Source: Ignavibacteria bacterium (GTDB lineage: Bacteria; Bacteroidota; Ignavibacteria; UBA10030; UBA6906). From it: a stretch of 41,129 bases of DNA. The DNA is taken from the NCBI GenBank assembly GCA_027295705.1, contig JAPUKJ010000040.1:1-41129 (forward strand). Direction: 5' to 3'. The translations under genes and the position numbers were made by a program. The first letter of the stretch is position 1; each line of letters opens with the position of its first letter. Below are positions 10,652 to 20,982 of this stretch, piece after piece. The notes under the pieces were generated by a model, which saw only the letters and a list, made by a program, of their open reading frames with translations, was not told the origin of the DNA and ran no database searches.

Positions 10652-11971
10652 ATGGAATTCCTGTTGTTGTTAGGAAAAATTGCAACTGTCTTTGGACTAG
10701 TGTTCCTCAACGGCTTTTTCGTTGCAGCTGAATTTGCAATTGTCAAGGTTCGGGCAACCCAGATCGAGCCGTTAGTCAAAACTGGAAGCAAACGGGCCCG
10801 CAAAGCTGAGAATATCATCAATCATCTTGATACGTACCTCTCAGCAACTCAGCTAGGTATTACACTGGCGAGCCTTGGATTAGGCTGGATCGGCGAACCA
10901 TTTATAGCGCATCTATTGGAACCGCTGTTCATATGGGTGGGAATCACTCAGCCCGCAATTGTGACCTCCATCTCATTTGCAGTTGCGTTCTCAATAATTA
11001 CGTTTCTCCATATCGTGCTCGGAGAACTTGCTCCCAAATCGCTCGCCATCCAGCGCCCTCAGGGGACAACGCTAACTTTAGCATCGCCCCTCCATTTTTT
11101 TTTCGTCCTGTTTCGTCCGTTCATCTGGGTGCTCAACGGAACAGCGAACTTTTTTCTCAGACGTGTCGGCATCGCTCCTGTAGGTGAAAGCGACCTGGCA
11201 CATTCAGAGGAGGAACTGCGCCTGCTGCTGGGCAAAGGGAAGACCATCTCCAGCACCGGCAAAAGCATCTTGCTGAAGGCAATGGAGTTGCGCAAAAGGA
11301 TGGTACGGGAAGTAATGGTACCTAGAACCGATATCGCTTTCCTCTCAACAGAAAAGACGATTGAGGAGAGTATCGCGATCGCCTCGGAGAATCAATTTAC
11401 ACGGTATCCGTTATGCGAGAAAGATTTGGATAATGTAATAGGCATGATTCATCTCAAAGATCTGTTCAAGCTAAAGGGCACGCAGGGAGATGGGACAGAG
11501 TTGCGGAGAATCAAGCGTGAGATGATTTTCGTTCCGGAGACAACCTCGCTTGAAAGGATCCTCAATACCTTCTTGGCCAAGCACATTCTGATGGCAATTG
11601 CTGTTGATGAATATGGTGGTACTGCCGGTCTTGTGACTCTTGAGAATGTACTTGAGGAGCTGGTTGGTGAAATACGCGACGAATTTGATGTGGAGCCATT
11701 GATGGTGCAAAAGGTTTCCGACTCGGAATATTTGGTTGACGGAACGATGCCACTGCACGACTTTGCTCGCATGTTCGAGGTTGCCCCGAACTCAAAGGAT
11801 GTCGTCACTGTCAGCGGGTACGCAATCCAAATTCTCGGCGATGTTCCTGTGAAAGGCACAACGCTTCAGATTGGCAGCTGGCTTGGCACAGTAGAGGCAA
11901 CGGAAGGGAGCAAAGTGAAAACACTCCGCTTAAGGAAACTTCTGTTGCCAGATAAGGTTCCTGAAGCATAG
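10652..11971 (+). CDS. Hemolysin/CNNM-CorC family transporter (DUF21 + CBS pair + CorC_HlyC domain)
   Basis: N-terminal NGFFVAAEFAIVKVRATQIE; CBS region VMVPRTDIAFLSTEKTIEE; AVDEYGGTAGLVTLENVLEELVGEIRDEFD. Confidence 0.93.
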   Translation: MEFLLLLGKIATVFGLVFLNGFFVAAEFAIVKVRATQIEPLVKTGSKRARKAENIINHLDTYLSATQLGITLASLGLGWIGEPFIAHLLEPLFIWVGITQPAIVTSISFAVAFSIITFLHIVLGELAPKSLAIQRPQGTTLTLASPLHFFFVLFRPFIWVLNGTANFFLRRVGIAPVGESDLAHSEEELRLLLGKGKTISSTGKSILLKAMELRKRMVREVMVPRTDIAFLSTEKTIEESIAIASENQFTRYPLCEKDLDNVIGMIHLKDLFKLKGTQGDGTELRRIKREMIFVPETTSLERILNTFLAKHILMAIAVDEYGGTAGLVTLENVLEELVGEIRDEFDVEPLMVQKVSDSEYLVDGTMPLHDFARMFEVAPNSKDVVTVSGYAIQILGDVPVKGTTLQIGSWLGTVEATEGSKVKTLRLRKLLLPDKVPEA

Positions 11972-11983
11972 GCTTTTGAAGAA

Positions 11984-12736
11984 ATGCGGCCTCAATTGTT
12001 TTCTCTGATTGGCTTACAAAGTAGGAGAGGAATGAGTTACGCGATGCTTTTTCTTCTCGTTCTAGTCTTCTCTGGATCTTCTCTCCACGCACAATATTAT
12101 GACGACAGACCATACCAGCAATCACATGCTCGTTATCTAAGTGCAGGGTTCCTATACAGTGCGTTTAATCGAAGGAGTTCCAACCGAGTGGCTGACTCCC
12201 TGGCAATAGAATTCAACCGAATCATGCCAGTAGTTGCGTACCGGCAAGGGCTGCTTGAGATTGCGTTTGGTTATACCCGGTATACATTACAAGGGGAATC
12301 TCGTTCGGCCATTTTCTTTGGAGGAACTTATTCGAATGAGCTTCTGCTCACTGGGAGCCGGGGTAGCGCCCTCCTTTTGCCAGTTCTATTGTCCACCGAT
12401 TTTACAAAGGCTGAAGGAAACAGTACGGTGCGTGAGGACTTCAATATCGCAAGCGTTGGGATCGGTGGTGGTCTGAAGTATCGATATTTTCATGAGACTA
12501 TTGATCTGTCTTTGAGGGCGGTAGAAGTTATCCATTTCAGTTTCGAAGGACTTGGTGTGGGAAATGGGTTCTCTGCTGCGACTATTGCTGAAGTTGCGTT
12601 CCTTCTCAAGGATGCTCTTGTGTTGGATGGGATTGTGTTCGGCTACCGCTTTCGGCTGCAGACTTGGTCCATGGACAACACTGATTTCAATTATAGATCC
12701 ATCTCACATGGACCATTTGTTGGAGTGATGTTCTAG
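11984..12736 (+). CDS. Predicted outer-membrane beta-barrel protein, unknown function
   Basis: Signal peptide ending SSLHAQ, then alternating beta-type strands. No recognised motif. Confidence 0.6.
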   Translation: MRPQLFSLIGLQSRRGMSYAMLFLLVLVFSGSSLHAQYYDDRPYQQSHARYLSAGFLYSAFNRRSSNRVADSLAIEFNRIMPVVAYRQGLLEIAFGYTRYTLQGESRSAIFFGGTYSNELLLTGSRGSALLLPVLLSTDFTKAEGNSTVREDFNIASVGIGGGLKYRYFHETIDLSLRAVEVIHFSFEGLGVGNGFSAATIAEVAFLLKDALVLDGIVFGYRFRLQTWSMDNTDFNYRSISHGPFVGVMF

Positions 12737-12795
12737 ATTCATTTCATGTATCCATGCGGGGATAAGAGAAACAAAGAGGAAAATTGTCCTTGCTA

Positions 12796-13860
12796 ATGTA
12801 CTTGCAATACTTCATCGTTGTTCTTCTGCTGAGTGTGCCGTGGGTAAGTGTAATATCCATTGGTACAAAGCGGAGAAGACGAAACGATTGTGGTCGCTTG
12901 GTGGAATCTCGAAAACCTTTTTGATACAACAAATGATGTAGACCGGCTTCTGCAGTTCGGAAGTGATGACGAGTTTACTCCGCAGGGAACCAAAGAGCGG
13001 ACATTGAATCGCTATGAACAAAAACTTCGCAATGTGGCTTCGGTCATCAGTTTGATGAACGACGGTGAAGGGCCTGACATTCTGGGGGTGTGCGAAGTAG
13101 AGCATGAGCATGTCTTGCGTGAACTCGCTCGAAGGTACCTTGCAGACATGAACTACGAGGTCGTGTATCATGAATCACCTGATGCGCGGGGAATCGATGT
13201 TTCGTTCATTAGTATAAGGCCGACGTTCTTGAGCTTCTTTCGTGGGGCTACAGGAAGGTCCCCCTTCCAGCCGATGGACCACCGACGCGTGATATCGTCT
13301 TTGCCGAATTCCAGTGTGAATCAGGCCGACTTGTTTGCATTGGCAATCATTGGCCTTCTCGAAGAGGCGGCGCTGAAGAATCTGAACCGCGGCGGGTCCT
13401 CGCTGCAAAGATCTGTCGAGCTGTGGTGGATTCTATTCTTTACAGCTCACCATCAAAAAATATCGTTGTTACGGGTGACTTTAATGACTACCCAACGGAT
13501 ATCTCTATGACCAGCTTCCTGAGGGCCTCCCTAGATAGCCAGGCAGTGCGCGAGGAGCCTACGTCCCTGCTGTATAATTGTATGGCTGAATGGAATGCGG
13601 ATACGACTCGGGGGACGTATCTGTATCGGGGTCAGTGGAATGTTTTGGACCACTTTGTCTATCCTCGAGTTTACTGGGGGCAGGGGTAATGCGGTTTCAA
13701 GGTGTTGACATATACGACCGTGAATTTCTGAAGGAGAAAAGCGGCCCTCATGCTGGCGCACCGTGGCCCACGTATGGTGGCAGGGAGTATTTAGGTGGTT
13801 ATAGCGACCAATTTCCTGCTTCGCATCGGCGTCATGGACAATGATGGTGAGCGGGAGTGA
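12796..13860 (+). pseudogene. Endonuclease/exonuclease/phosphatase (EEP) family protein, multiply frameshifted
   Basis: EEP motifs are spread over several frames: signal peptide MYLQYFIVVLLLSVPWVSV (frame 1); AWWNLENLFDT...GVCEVEHEHVL...ARGIDVSFI (frame 2); YKADVLELLSWGYRKVPLPADGPPTRDIVFAEFQCESGRLVCIGNHWPSRRGG...VTGDFNDYP (frame 1); GVDIYDREFLKEKSGPHAGAPWPTYGGREYLGGYSDQFP (frame 3); LLRIGVMDNDGERE (frame 1). Confidence 0.88.
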
Positions 13861-14497
13861 TACACGGACTTGTTTTTCGGCTCGATGACTGATAAATTGT
13901 GATTAAGGATATTCGGTCACGTGTTGATGCGGGTATTCGTAGTATGAGATGATCACAAGTAAAGATAGTCTAGATGTTTTCTGTCCTTCGGGGGGACTAC
14001 AAAAGTGTGCTAGCTGTAGAGATATAGTGAAACACCATAAACGGCAGGATAATGGGTTGCTTGCAGCAAGTGAAGATGAGGAGACGACCCTTGGCGAGGT
14101 TGTTCAGCAGGGAAAAAATGGGCAAATTTCGGCTTGCATTTTGCAAGACCACTTAATATATTGACAGTTAACAAGTTGCCCGTCTTTCTCCCTGTTGTAT
14201 GAGTCTCATCGTGCACATTGCAAGAGTGTGACCGATTTCCGCCTTGGGAAAAACCAAAACTTCTAGATAACCTTGTCAGGATGGCGGAATTGTCAACACT
14301 TTACCATAGGAGTTGACCCCCACTTTGAGACGGCATAAGTCAAGTAAAACGTCACGTGCACTATCCCCACCATGGTTACCAGCATTCAGGGGACAACTAC
14401 ATCGTCGCAGATGCTATTCATGCGAGATCAGTTCCTTATCTTGCCCAGCATGGATCGTTAAATAACCAATAGTATCGGTCAGTTCTTCGGAGATACA

Positions 14498-14854
14498 ATG
14501 GCACATAAGATAACAACACTGCAGGGCGGCACAATCGGCGTGATTGAAGCGAAGGGCTCGTTGGTGGGAGGAGAGGAAACTGACGAGCTGCGCAATGCCG
14601 TGACAGATTTTAATGACCAAGGAAACAAAAAACTTATCATCGACCTCAGTAAAGTAACATACATGAACAGTACGGCTATCGGCGTGCTTGTTTCCGCACA
14701 CATGACGTACTCGAAGAACAAGGGGCAGGTGAAACTTTGTGGTATCAACAAGAACATCAACAACATATTTGTGATCACGAAACTCACTCTAGTTTTTGAT
14801 GTGTGTGAAACCCGTGACGCCGCGGTCAAGAGTTTTGAACAAGCTAAGGTTTGA
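14498..14854 (+). CDS. STAS domain protein (anti-sigma factor antagonist-like)
   Basis: KKLIIDLSKVTYMNSTAIGVLVSAHMTYSKNKGQVKLCGINKNINNIFVITKL. Confidence 0.9.
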   Translation: MAHKITTLQGGTIGVIEAKGSLVGGEETDELRNAVTDFNDQGNKKLIIDLSKVTYMNSTAIGVLVSAHMTYSKNKGQVKLCGINKNINNIFVITKLTLVFDVCETRDAAVKSFEQAKV

Positions 14855-14921
14855 CACACCCGGATTGGATAAATAGACATAATTAATAACTCACTTTAAA
14901 ACTTACCAAAGGAGTTCATCG

Positions 14922-15701
14922 ATGAAGCAATCTGTTTTTCTTAGTGCGGTCATCATTATTACGTTGGCCGTTGCGATTTCCATCTGGTGGTTCATTCTTG
15001 GAAATCCAGAAAATTTCAAGGATGGCACAACACGTCAGGTTCCTAACAACATAATGGGCACAGTTCACACCGGCGGATATGTTGTTCCGTTTCTGATCTG
15101 CCTCACGCTTATGAATCTTACGCTGATCTTCGAGCGCATGTTCTCGCTCAGAAAGGCAAACGGACGTGCAGCCCTCCCCCTGTTCCTAAAGTCTGTGCAG
15201 CGTAAGCTCATGGACGGTAAAGTTGATGAAGCCATACGGGCTTGTGACTCGCAGCGCGGGTCCGCCGCCGCCATCATCCGCACTGGGCTGGAACGATACA
15301 AAACGCTGGTAGCGGATAGGAAACTGGATGCAGAGAAAAGAATGTCTGAAACCCAGAGGTCGATTGAAGAGGCGACAAGTCTAGAAACGCCGTTACTGGA
15401 GCGCAATCTCGTTGTTTTGTCGACGATCGCGTCGATTGCGACGATGGCAGGACTCTTGGGGACAACCATCGGCATGATTCGTGCGTTTGAGGCTCTTGCT
15501 AGAGCAGGTGCGCCTGACGCAATCCAGCTTTCAATCGGAATCTCGGAGGCGTTGATCAATACCGCGTTGGGGCTGTTGGCTGCCATGATAGGGATTTTGG
15601 CGTACAATTATTTCACAACGAGGGTGGACAATTTCACATACATGATCGACGAAGCAAGTTACAACGTTGTTCAGATATTGAACACAAAGTCCACTGAGTA
15701 A
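14922..15701 (+). CDS. exbB: MotA/TolQ/ExbB proton channel family protein
   Basis: TIASIATMAGLLGTTIGMIRAFEALA and GISEALINTALGLLAAMIGILAYNYF. Followed by exbD genes and tonB. Confidence 0.93.
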   Translation: MKQSVFLSAVIIITLAVAISIWWFILGNPENFKDGTTRQVPNNIMGTVHTGGYVVPFLICLTLMNLTLIFERMFSLRKANGRAALPLFLKSVQRKLMDGKVDEAIRACDSQRGSAAAIIRTGLERYKTLVADRKLDAEKRMSETQRSIEEATSLETPLLERNLVVLSTIASIATMAGLLGTTIGMIRAFEALARAGAPDAIQLSIGISEALINTALGLLAAMIGILAYNYFTTRVDNFTYMIDEASYNVVQILNTKSTE

Positions 15702-15719
15702 TACCGGAGCGCGAACGAC

Positions 15720-16199
15720 ATGCCAAGAATTAAAGTACGCCGTGTCGGAATCAGGATCGACATGACACCACTAGTGGATATTGCGTTCCTGCTACTGACG
15801 TTCTTCATGATGACGACGCAATTCAAGCCCCTTGAAGAGGTGGAAATAATCTTGCCATCGTCACACTCGGAGTTCAAGCTGCCGGAATCCGATGTCATGA
15901 CGATAAACATCGGTGAGGACGGCAGGATATTCCTCGGTTTTGACTCACAGATATTGCGTGGGCGGCTTTTTGGTGAAGAGAATAAGTTGAAGCTGAGCAT
16001 AGAGGTTCCCAAGAATCAGCTTGCCAACCTCCTCATCAAGGCCCGGACAGCAAACCCGAAGCTGCGCACGGTGATCAAGGGGGATAGACGTGCTGAGTAT
16101 GGGATTGCGGAGGATGTCATGAATATCCTACAGAAAACAAAGATTACACGATTCAATCTTGTTACGAATCTGTCAACTAAAGATCGTACAAGCTTGTAG
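15720..16199 (+). CDS. exbD: ExbD/TolR family biopolymer transporter (copy 1)
   Basis: IRIDMTPLVDIAFLLLTFFMMTTQF. Confidence 0.93.
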   Translation: MPRIKVRRVGIRIDMTPLVDIAFLLLTFFMMTTQFKPLEEVEIILPSSHSEFKLPESDVMTINIGEDGRIFLGFDSQILRGRLFGEENKLKLSIEVPKNQLANLLIKARTANPKLRTVIKGDRRAEYGIAEDVMNILQKTKITRFNLVTNLSTKDRTSL

Positions 16200-16248
16200 C
16201 GGGTTTCTTAGTACGCGGAACAAAATTCTATTCAGGAGGATTTAATAT

Positions 16249-16749
16249 ATGGGCGCTGTAGGAGATCTTGCTCAAGAGCCAAGAAAACGCGGCAAAGGGA
16301 AAAAACGGAAAAAGTCTAGGAGGATCGGAATACGTATTGACATGACACCACTGGTGGACATCGCGTTTCTGCTCCTCACATTCTTTATGATGACAACAAC
16401 AATGGCTCGTCCGCAGACAATGGAGATCAATCTTCCGCCAGCAGATGTGGAAGTTGAGATTGCAGAATCCAATCTCCTCACGCTGCGGGTGAATGAAGAA
16501 GGGGAGATTTTCTGGAGTATTGGAATTGAAGCGCCGGAGAAACTTGAGTTCGAGAATCTCCGTAGATTCTTGAGAGATCGCTCTAGCACCAACCCTAATC
16601 TTGTCACGTTGGTGAAGATTGACCGGTCGGGGAAATACGAGATGATGGTGAACTTGATGGACGAGCTCAATCTCGCTGATATTCAGCGTTTCAGCCTTAC
16701 ACCTTTACTTGAGAGAGACAAGGAGCTCTTGGCTAAAGTGAAATCATAA
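16249..16749 (+). CDS. exbD: ExbD/TolR family biopolymer transporter (copy 2)
   Basis: IRIDMTPLVDIAFLLLTFFMMTTTMARPQTMEINLP. Confidence 0.93.
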   Translation: MGAVGDLAQEPRKRGKGKKRKKSRRIGIRIDMTPLVDIAFLLLTFFMMTTTMARPQTMEINLPPADVEVEIAESNLLTLRVNEEGEIFWSIGIEAPEKLEFENLRRFLRDRSSTNPNLVTLVKIDRSGKYEMMVNLMDELNLADIQRFSLTPLLERDKELLAKVKS

Positions 16750-16781
16750 GAAATGAAGTCACATCTGGAGGGAGAGTAACC

Positions 16782-17519
16782 ATGACCACAGCGTCTATAG
16801 CAACTAGTGTTCACGGTGTCGACTACGGTGCTGTTGAGTTAAAGCGGGTTCTTCAGAAGTACTGGGTGTTGGGACTTTCAATTTCCATTACGATTCACTT
16901 CATCGCAGTAGGTACGTATTATTTGGTGGGAATCCTTGGCCAGGAAGAGGAACCTGCGGTTATGGTCCGAATCATGAAGTACAGCGACCTTGGTCCACCA
17001 CCGTCCATAGCAAATGTGAATACACCTCCCCCAATTGCTGTTTCAGCTCCTGTTGCAAAGCCGACAGTGGGGGCGCCAGTTCCTGTGCCTGACGCCGAGG
17101 TGAGCCCAGAGCAGACCATTGCTACTCAGACTGAAATGAGTCAGCAAATAGCTCCGGTGATGGAAACAGGCGAAGGTGAGTTCGCAATTGTGCCGGACAT
17201 TTTTATTGAAGATGATACACCCCCGGCAGATTTCGTGCCGGTGGAGAAACAGCCCCAGATTGTAAAAAAGGTTAAGCCTGTATACCCGGACTTGGCGATG
17301 CGGGCTGGACTCGAGGGAAAAGTGTGGGTGAAGATCTGGGTTGACAAGGAAGGAAAAGTGAGAGAGGTTCGAATTCTCAAGAGCGACGCTGAGATATTTG
17401 ATGAACCAGCAATTGAGGCAGCAAAGCAGTTTATCTTCACGCCGGCCTATATGAACAAAGGCCCAGTGTCTGTTTGGGTCTCCGTTCCGTTCAAATTCCA
17501 GCTCGCTGACCGAAACTAA
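16782..17519 (+). CDS. tonB: Energy transducer TonB
   Basis: N-terminal TM, Pro-rich linker, C-terminal VKPVYPDLAMRAGLEGKVWVKIWVDKEGKVREVRILKSDAEIFDEPAIEAAKQFIFTPA. Confidence 0.92.
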   Translation: MTTASIATSVHGVDYGAVELKRVLQKYWVLGLSISITIHFIAVGTYYLVGILGQEEEPAVMVRIMKYSDLGPPPSIANVNTPPPIAVSAPVAKPTVGAPVPVPDAEVSPEQTIATQTEMSQQIAPVMETGEGEFAIVPDIFIEDDTPPADFVPVEKQPQIVKKVKPVYPDLAMRAGLEGKVWVKIWVDKEGKVREVRILKSDAEIFDEPAIEAAKQFIFTPAYMNKGPVSVWVSVPFKFQLADRN

Positions 17520-17574
17520 GACGCACTGCTGGCTCGATTGTTCCATTTCAATTTTCGTACGCTGAGAAGCAGAA

Positions 17575-17610
17575 GGGGAAGGACACCATCACTGCCTTCC
17601 CCTCTTTTTT
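17575..17610 (+). terminator. Intrinsic terminator
   Basis: GGGGAAGG (17575-17582) / CCTTCCCC (17595-17602) followed by TCTTTTTT. Confidence 0.82.
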
Positions 17611-17630
17611 GGTTTTGAGAGAGCAAGGCT

Positions 17631-17828
17631 TTGAGTCTTCCCGCTGTTTTTAGGTATACAATTTTTGGGCTATCGGTTGCTGTGATGGTATTGGGTGTGC
17701 TCTTCATGTTTGGAGTGATTGGTCCGGCTAACATACCGGAACAATTTCGTATGATAATGGGTGCAGTCATCTTTCTCTACGGCGCGTACCGATTTACGGT
17801 TGCCTATTTCAGAAGGTCACAACAATAG
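17631..17828 (+). CDS. Small two-TM membrane protein, unknown
   Basis: 65 aa, TTG start, two hydrophobic stretches, 7 nt before the pstS-like ORF. Confidence 0.55.
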   Translation: MSLPAVFRYTIFGLSVAVMVLGVLFMFGVIGPANIPEQFRMIMGAVIFLYGAYRFTVAYFRRSQQ

Positions 17829-17835
17829 TTACTAA

Positions 17836-18762
17836 ATGCAGCACTACATTCGAGTTGTCTTGTTGGGGACTTTATTTGTTGTCGCTGCTATAGGATGTGA
17901 GCAACGGCGGGATGTGTCTACAACCAGAGGATCGGTCACAATTGAGTGTGATGAGTCGCTCATGCCGGTAATGCAATTGCAGGCTGAGGATTTCGAACGC
18001 TCATACACAGAGGCCGCGGTGAGGCTTCGTTCTGTGCAGGCGCGGGAAGCAATTGCCGACTTTGTGGATGACAGTGTTAGAGTTATCGTAACTGCAAGAC
18101 CGTTTAATAAGGAGGAGCGGGATGTTATTGCTACTGCGAAGATTGAGTATAAGGAATTTAACGTCGCACTTGATGCTGTAGCAGTGATCATGCACAAGGA
18201 TAACCCGACAAAAGAACTCCGTATCAGTGAGCTTGACAGTATTTTTTCTGGTTTCAGCACGCGATGGTCATGGAAAACGCGAAACAATCTAATTGACGTA
18301 GCAATTTGTGGACTAAACTCCAGTACGAACGAAGTGTTTCGATCTGCAATATTGGAGGACAAGACGTTCACACTTACGGCTACGCGCTTCGATTCCAGTC
18401 AAATGCTTGTTGAATATGTTCTCACCAATCCTAATGCGATCGGGATTGTTGGTCTGAGTTGGTTAAGGGACTACGACGGACAACTACGTGTCGCTGGACT
18501 GGGTGACCCGAATGGACGGCCGGATTCAACTCAGCCCATGGGTCGGTACTATCCTCCGCTGCAAGCCCATGTATATCGTAAGTATTATCCTATTACCACG
18601 CCTGTCTATATATACACCCGGGAGATCCTTATGGATGTGGGCTTAGGATTCATCGCTTACGTCAGCAGCATTCAGGGACAAAAGATTTTCCAAGTGCATG
18701 GATTGGTGCCTGCAACCATGCCTGTTCGTTTGGTAGTAACTACCTCAGAGCCGGTCAAATAA
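17836..18762 (+). CDS. PstS-like phosphate/substrate-binding lipoprotein
   Basis: Lipobox-like VVAAIGC, ITIECDES-type N-terminus, ELRISELDSIFSGFSTRWS, NPNAIGIVGLSWL; PBP-like fold. Confidence 0.8.
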   Translation: MQHYIRVVLLGTLFVVAAIGCEQRRDVSTTRGSVTIECDESLMPVMQLQAEDFERSYTEAAVRLRSVQAREAIADFVDDSVRVIVTARPFNKEERDVIATAKIEYKEFNVALDAVAVIMHKDNPTKELRISELDSIFSGFSTRWSWKTRNNLIDVAICGLNSSTNEVFRSAILEDKTFTLTATRFDSSQMLVEYVLTNPNAIGIVGLSWLRDYDGQLRVAGLGDPNGRPDSTQPMGRYYPPLQAHVYRKYYPITTPVYIYTREILMDVGLGFIAYVSSIQGQKIFQVHGLVPATMPVRLVVTTSEPVK

Positions 18763-18763
18763 C

Positions 18764-20572
18764 ATGATGCGAACCATACTCTGGATTCTCCTCGTAGTTA
18801 CAGCCCATGCTGGCGTGGCACAAGATATCTACAACAAGGCGAGAGCCTCTCTGAGCGCTGGTGATACGGCTGCTGCTGTTGCGGGCTTCGAGGACGCGCT
18901 AAAGGCAAGGCAGAAGGTGGCAGAGTCGAACTATCACCTTGGTGCGATCGTGTATGCACGGGGCAAAGTTGACGATGCAATTCGTTATCTCAAGGCATCA
19001 TTGGAAGTTGATGATGAAAATGTCGACGCACTGAAGCTTCTTGGTGATGCATTCCTTGATAAAAATGATGTGTCGAATGCATTGGTCAACTACCAGAGCG
19101 CCGCTAATCTAGAGCCCAAAGATCCAGAAGTTGCTGCGGCGTTTGGAATTGCGTTATTGGCGGCGGATTCCATCGATGCTGCAATTGTTCATCTTAGTCG
19201 TGCAAAGGAGTCTGCTCCCGACAATCCTGCGCTCTACGTTGCACTCGGTGATGCCTATTTGAAGCAGAGGGTGACCGTTCTAGGCATCAGCAATTACCAA
19301 AAAGCGGTTGAACTCGATCCGAATAATTTTGAAACCCGCTTTAAACTTGCGCGGACATTTGAGAATGACAAGCAGTACAACGAAGCGGTGAAGGAGTACC
19401 GCGCAATCCAGGAAATCGACTCAACGTTTGCTGAAGCATATTTTCAAGAGGGAAGCATCTGGTACCGGGCAAAGCAATACCGAAACGCACTCGGCCCTCT
19501 AAAGAAGTATATTCATCTGAGGCCAGAATCCTTCGAGGGGACGCTCATGTATGCGCAAGCTCTCTCTGCTGCTAACGATCATGCAGAAACTGCAAAGATA
19601 GCCTTTCAGGCACTGGGACTTAATTCGACCGCGGTTGAAACTTGGAGGTTGTACTTCCACTCTCTGGTGGAGATCAAGGATTTTGACAAAGCGGAGAGTG
19701 CCCTGAAGAGCCTCCAGAAACGGGGAGCTCTGGAAGTTGATGACTATCTGAAATTGGGCAAAATGTACTTTGGCCTGAAAAAGGAAGAAGAAGCACTCGA
19801 TTGGTACCTCAAAGCTATCGAGGTCGATTCTGCAAATTGCGATCCCTATTTTAACCTCGGCTCCCTTTACATGAAAAAGCAAATGTACGCTGAGGCAGCA
19901 AAGATGTTTGAAAGGAAGATAGTATGCAATCCTCACTCCCTTAGTTCGTACTTGAACGCTGGCGCGAGCTACATGCAAATAAAAAACTATGGGAGGGCTC
20001 GCGAGCTCTTTCTGAAGAGCATTGAATTGAAATCGGACTACCTACAAGGTCGTCTCTGGCTTGCCAGGTACTATTCGCAAGTGGATTCGCTGGATAACGC
20101 AGTCGAACAGTATGACGAGGTGCTGAAGGAAGTGGGCGGTGATCCGTCCCAAAAGAAAATCGCTGGCGAAGCACATAGTCTAAAGGGGACGGCCTATTTC
20201 ATTAAGCAACAATATTCGAGGGCGATTGACTCGTACAGCAAAGCGCTTGCGAACGGTTACGAGAATGCCAGCGTGCATTTGTCTCTGGGGCAGGCTATTT
20301 TTCTTACCCTTGATCCGAAAGGGGACAGAGCGGAGAATCGGAAGAAAACTGAAGAAGCGGTGAAACACTTCAGGAGGTGCATTGTGTTGGAATCCGGTAA
20401 TCCCCAAGGTCACCTATGGCTTGGCCAAGGTCTGATTCAGTTGCGAATTGAGGGGGAAAACGAATTGAACAAGGATCTCACAGGGAAAGCATGCGCTGAA
20501 TTCAAGAAAACACTCAAGCTCGACCCCGGAAATGAGGACGCAAAGAAAGCTATTTCGCGCTATGGTTGCTGA
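18764..20572 (+). CDS. Secreted/periplasmic tetratricopeptide repeat protein
   Basis: Signal peptide followed by many TPR units, e.g. AESNYHLGAIVYARGKVDDAIRYLKASLEVD. Confidence 0.9.
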   Translation: MMRTILWILLVVTAHAGVAQDIYNKARASLSAGDTAAAVAGFEDALKARQKVAESNYHLGAIVYARGKVDDAIRYLKASLEVDDENVDALKLLGDAFLDKNDVSNALVNYQSAANLEPKDPEVAAAFGIALLAADSIDAAIVHLSRAKESAPDNPALYVALGDAYLKQRVTVLGISNYQKAVELDPNNFETRFKLARTFENDKQYNEAVKEYRAIQEIDSTFAEAYFQEGSIWYRAKQYRNALGPLKKYIHLRPESFEGTLMYAQALSAANDHAETAKIAFQALGLNSTAVETWRLYFHSLVEIKDFDKAESALKSLQKRGALEVDDYLKLGKMYFGLKKEEEALDWYLKAIEVDSANCDPYFNLGSLYMKKQMYAEAAKMFERKIVCNPHSLSSYLNAGASYMQIKNYGRARELFLKSIELKSDYLQGRLWLARYYSQVDSLDNAVEQYDEVLKEVGGDPSQKKIAGEAHSLKGTAYFIKQQYSRAIDSYSKALANGYENASVHLSLGQAIFLTLDPKGDRAENRKKTEEAVKHFRRCIVLESGNPQGHLWLGQGLIQLRIEGENELNKDLTGKACAEFKKTLKLDPGNEDAKKAISRYGC

Positions 20573-20982
20573 GTTCTGCTTGTGAGGATGCCACTGTTCA
20601 TAGCGTCGGTTGAAGAACAACCGATGGCGACGAACTCAGATTGGTCGTGGCGCCGCGCTATCCGGCGGGAATAAGATCATTACGCGTTGCACCGCTGCTT
20701 TTCTTTCTGAACTAACCTCCCTTTGTTAGTTATTCACTGGTTCCCTTCCACAACGCACTGGAAAATCTTGCTCATTTGATGTTTTTTCGATATACTTGTG
20801 TCCTCAAAATTCGGTGGCCGAGTAAGCATTCTTAGCTCACGTCTGCGATATGCTCAGGCTCCTGTAAGCTCGCAAGGCTGAGCGGCCACAAATGTCGTGC
20901 ACTATCAGCAGCAGACGCGACGTTCGGGTCACGGTGCCGTAGATATTTACCTAAGGATTCAATAGTTGGAGTAATTTGCTGT

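Noticed and set aside
15720-16749. Two exbD genes as a possible assembly duplication
   Set aside because: Outside the conserved N-terminal TM motif the proteins differ clearly, so they are true paralogues.
20601-20629. Imperfect hairpin CGTCGGTTG-AAGAA-CAACCGATG after the TPR gene
   Set aside because: No following T tract, so it is not called a terminator; no clear regulatory role.
20852-20883. GCTCAG...CTGAGC inverted repeat in the hppA upstream region
   Set aside because: A 6-bp stem with a 20-nt loop is too weak to claim a riboswitch or RNA element by eye.
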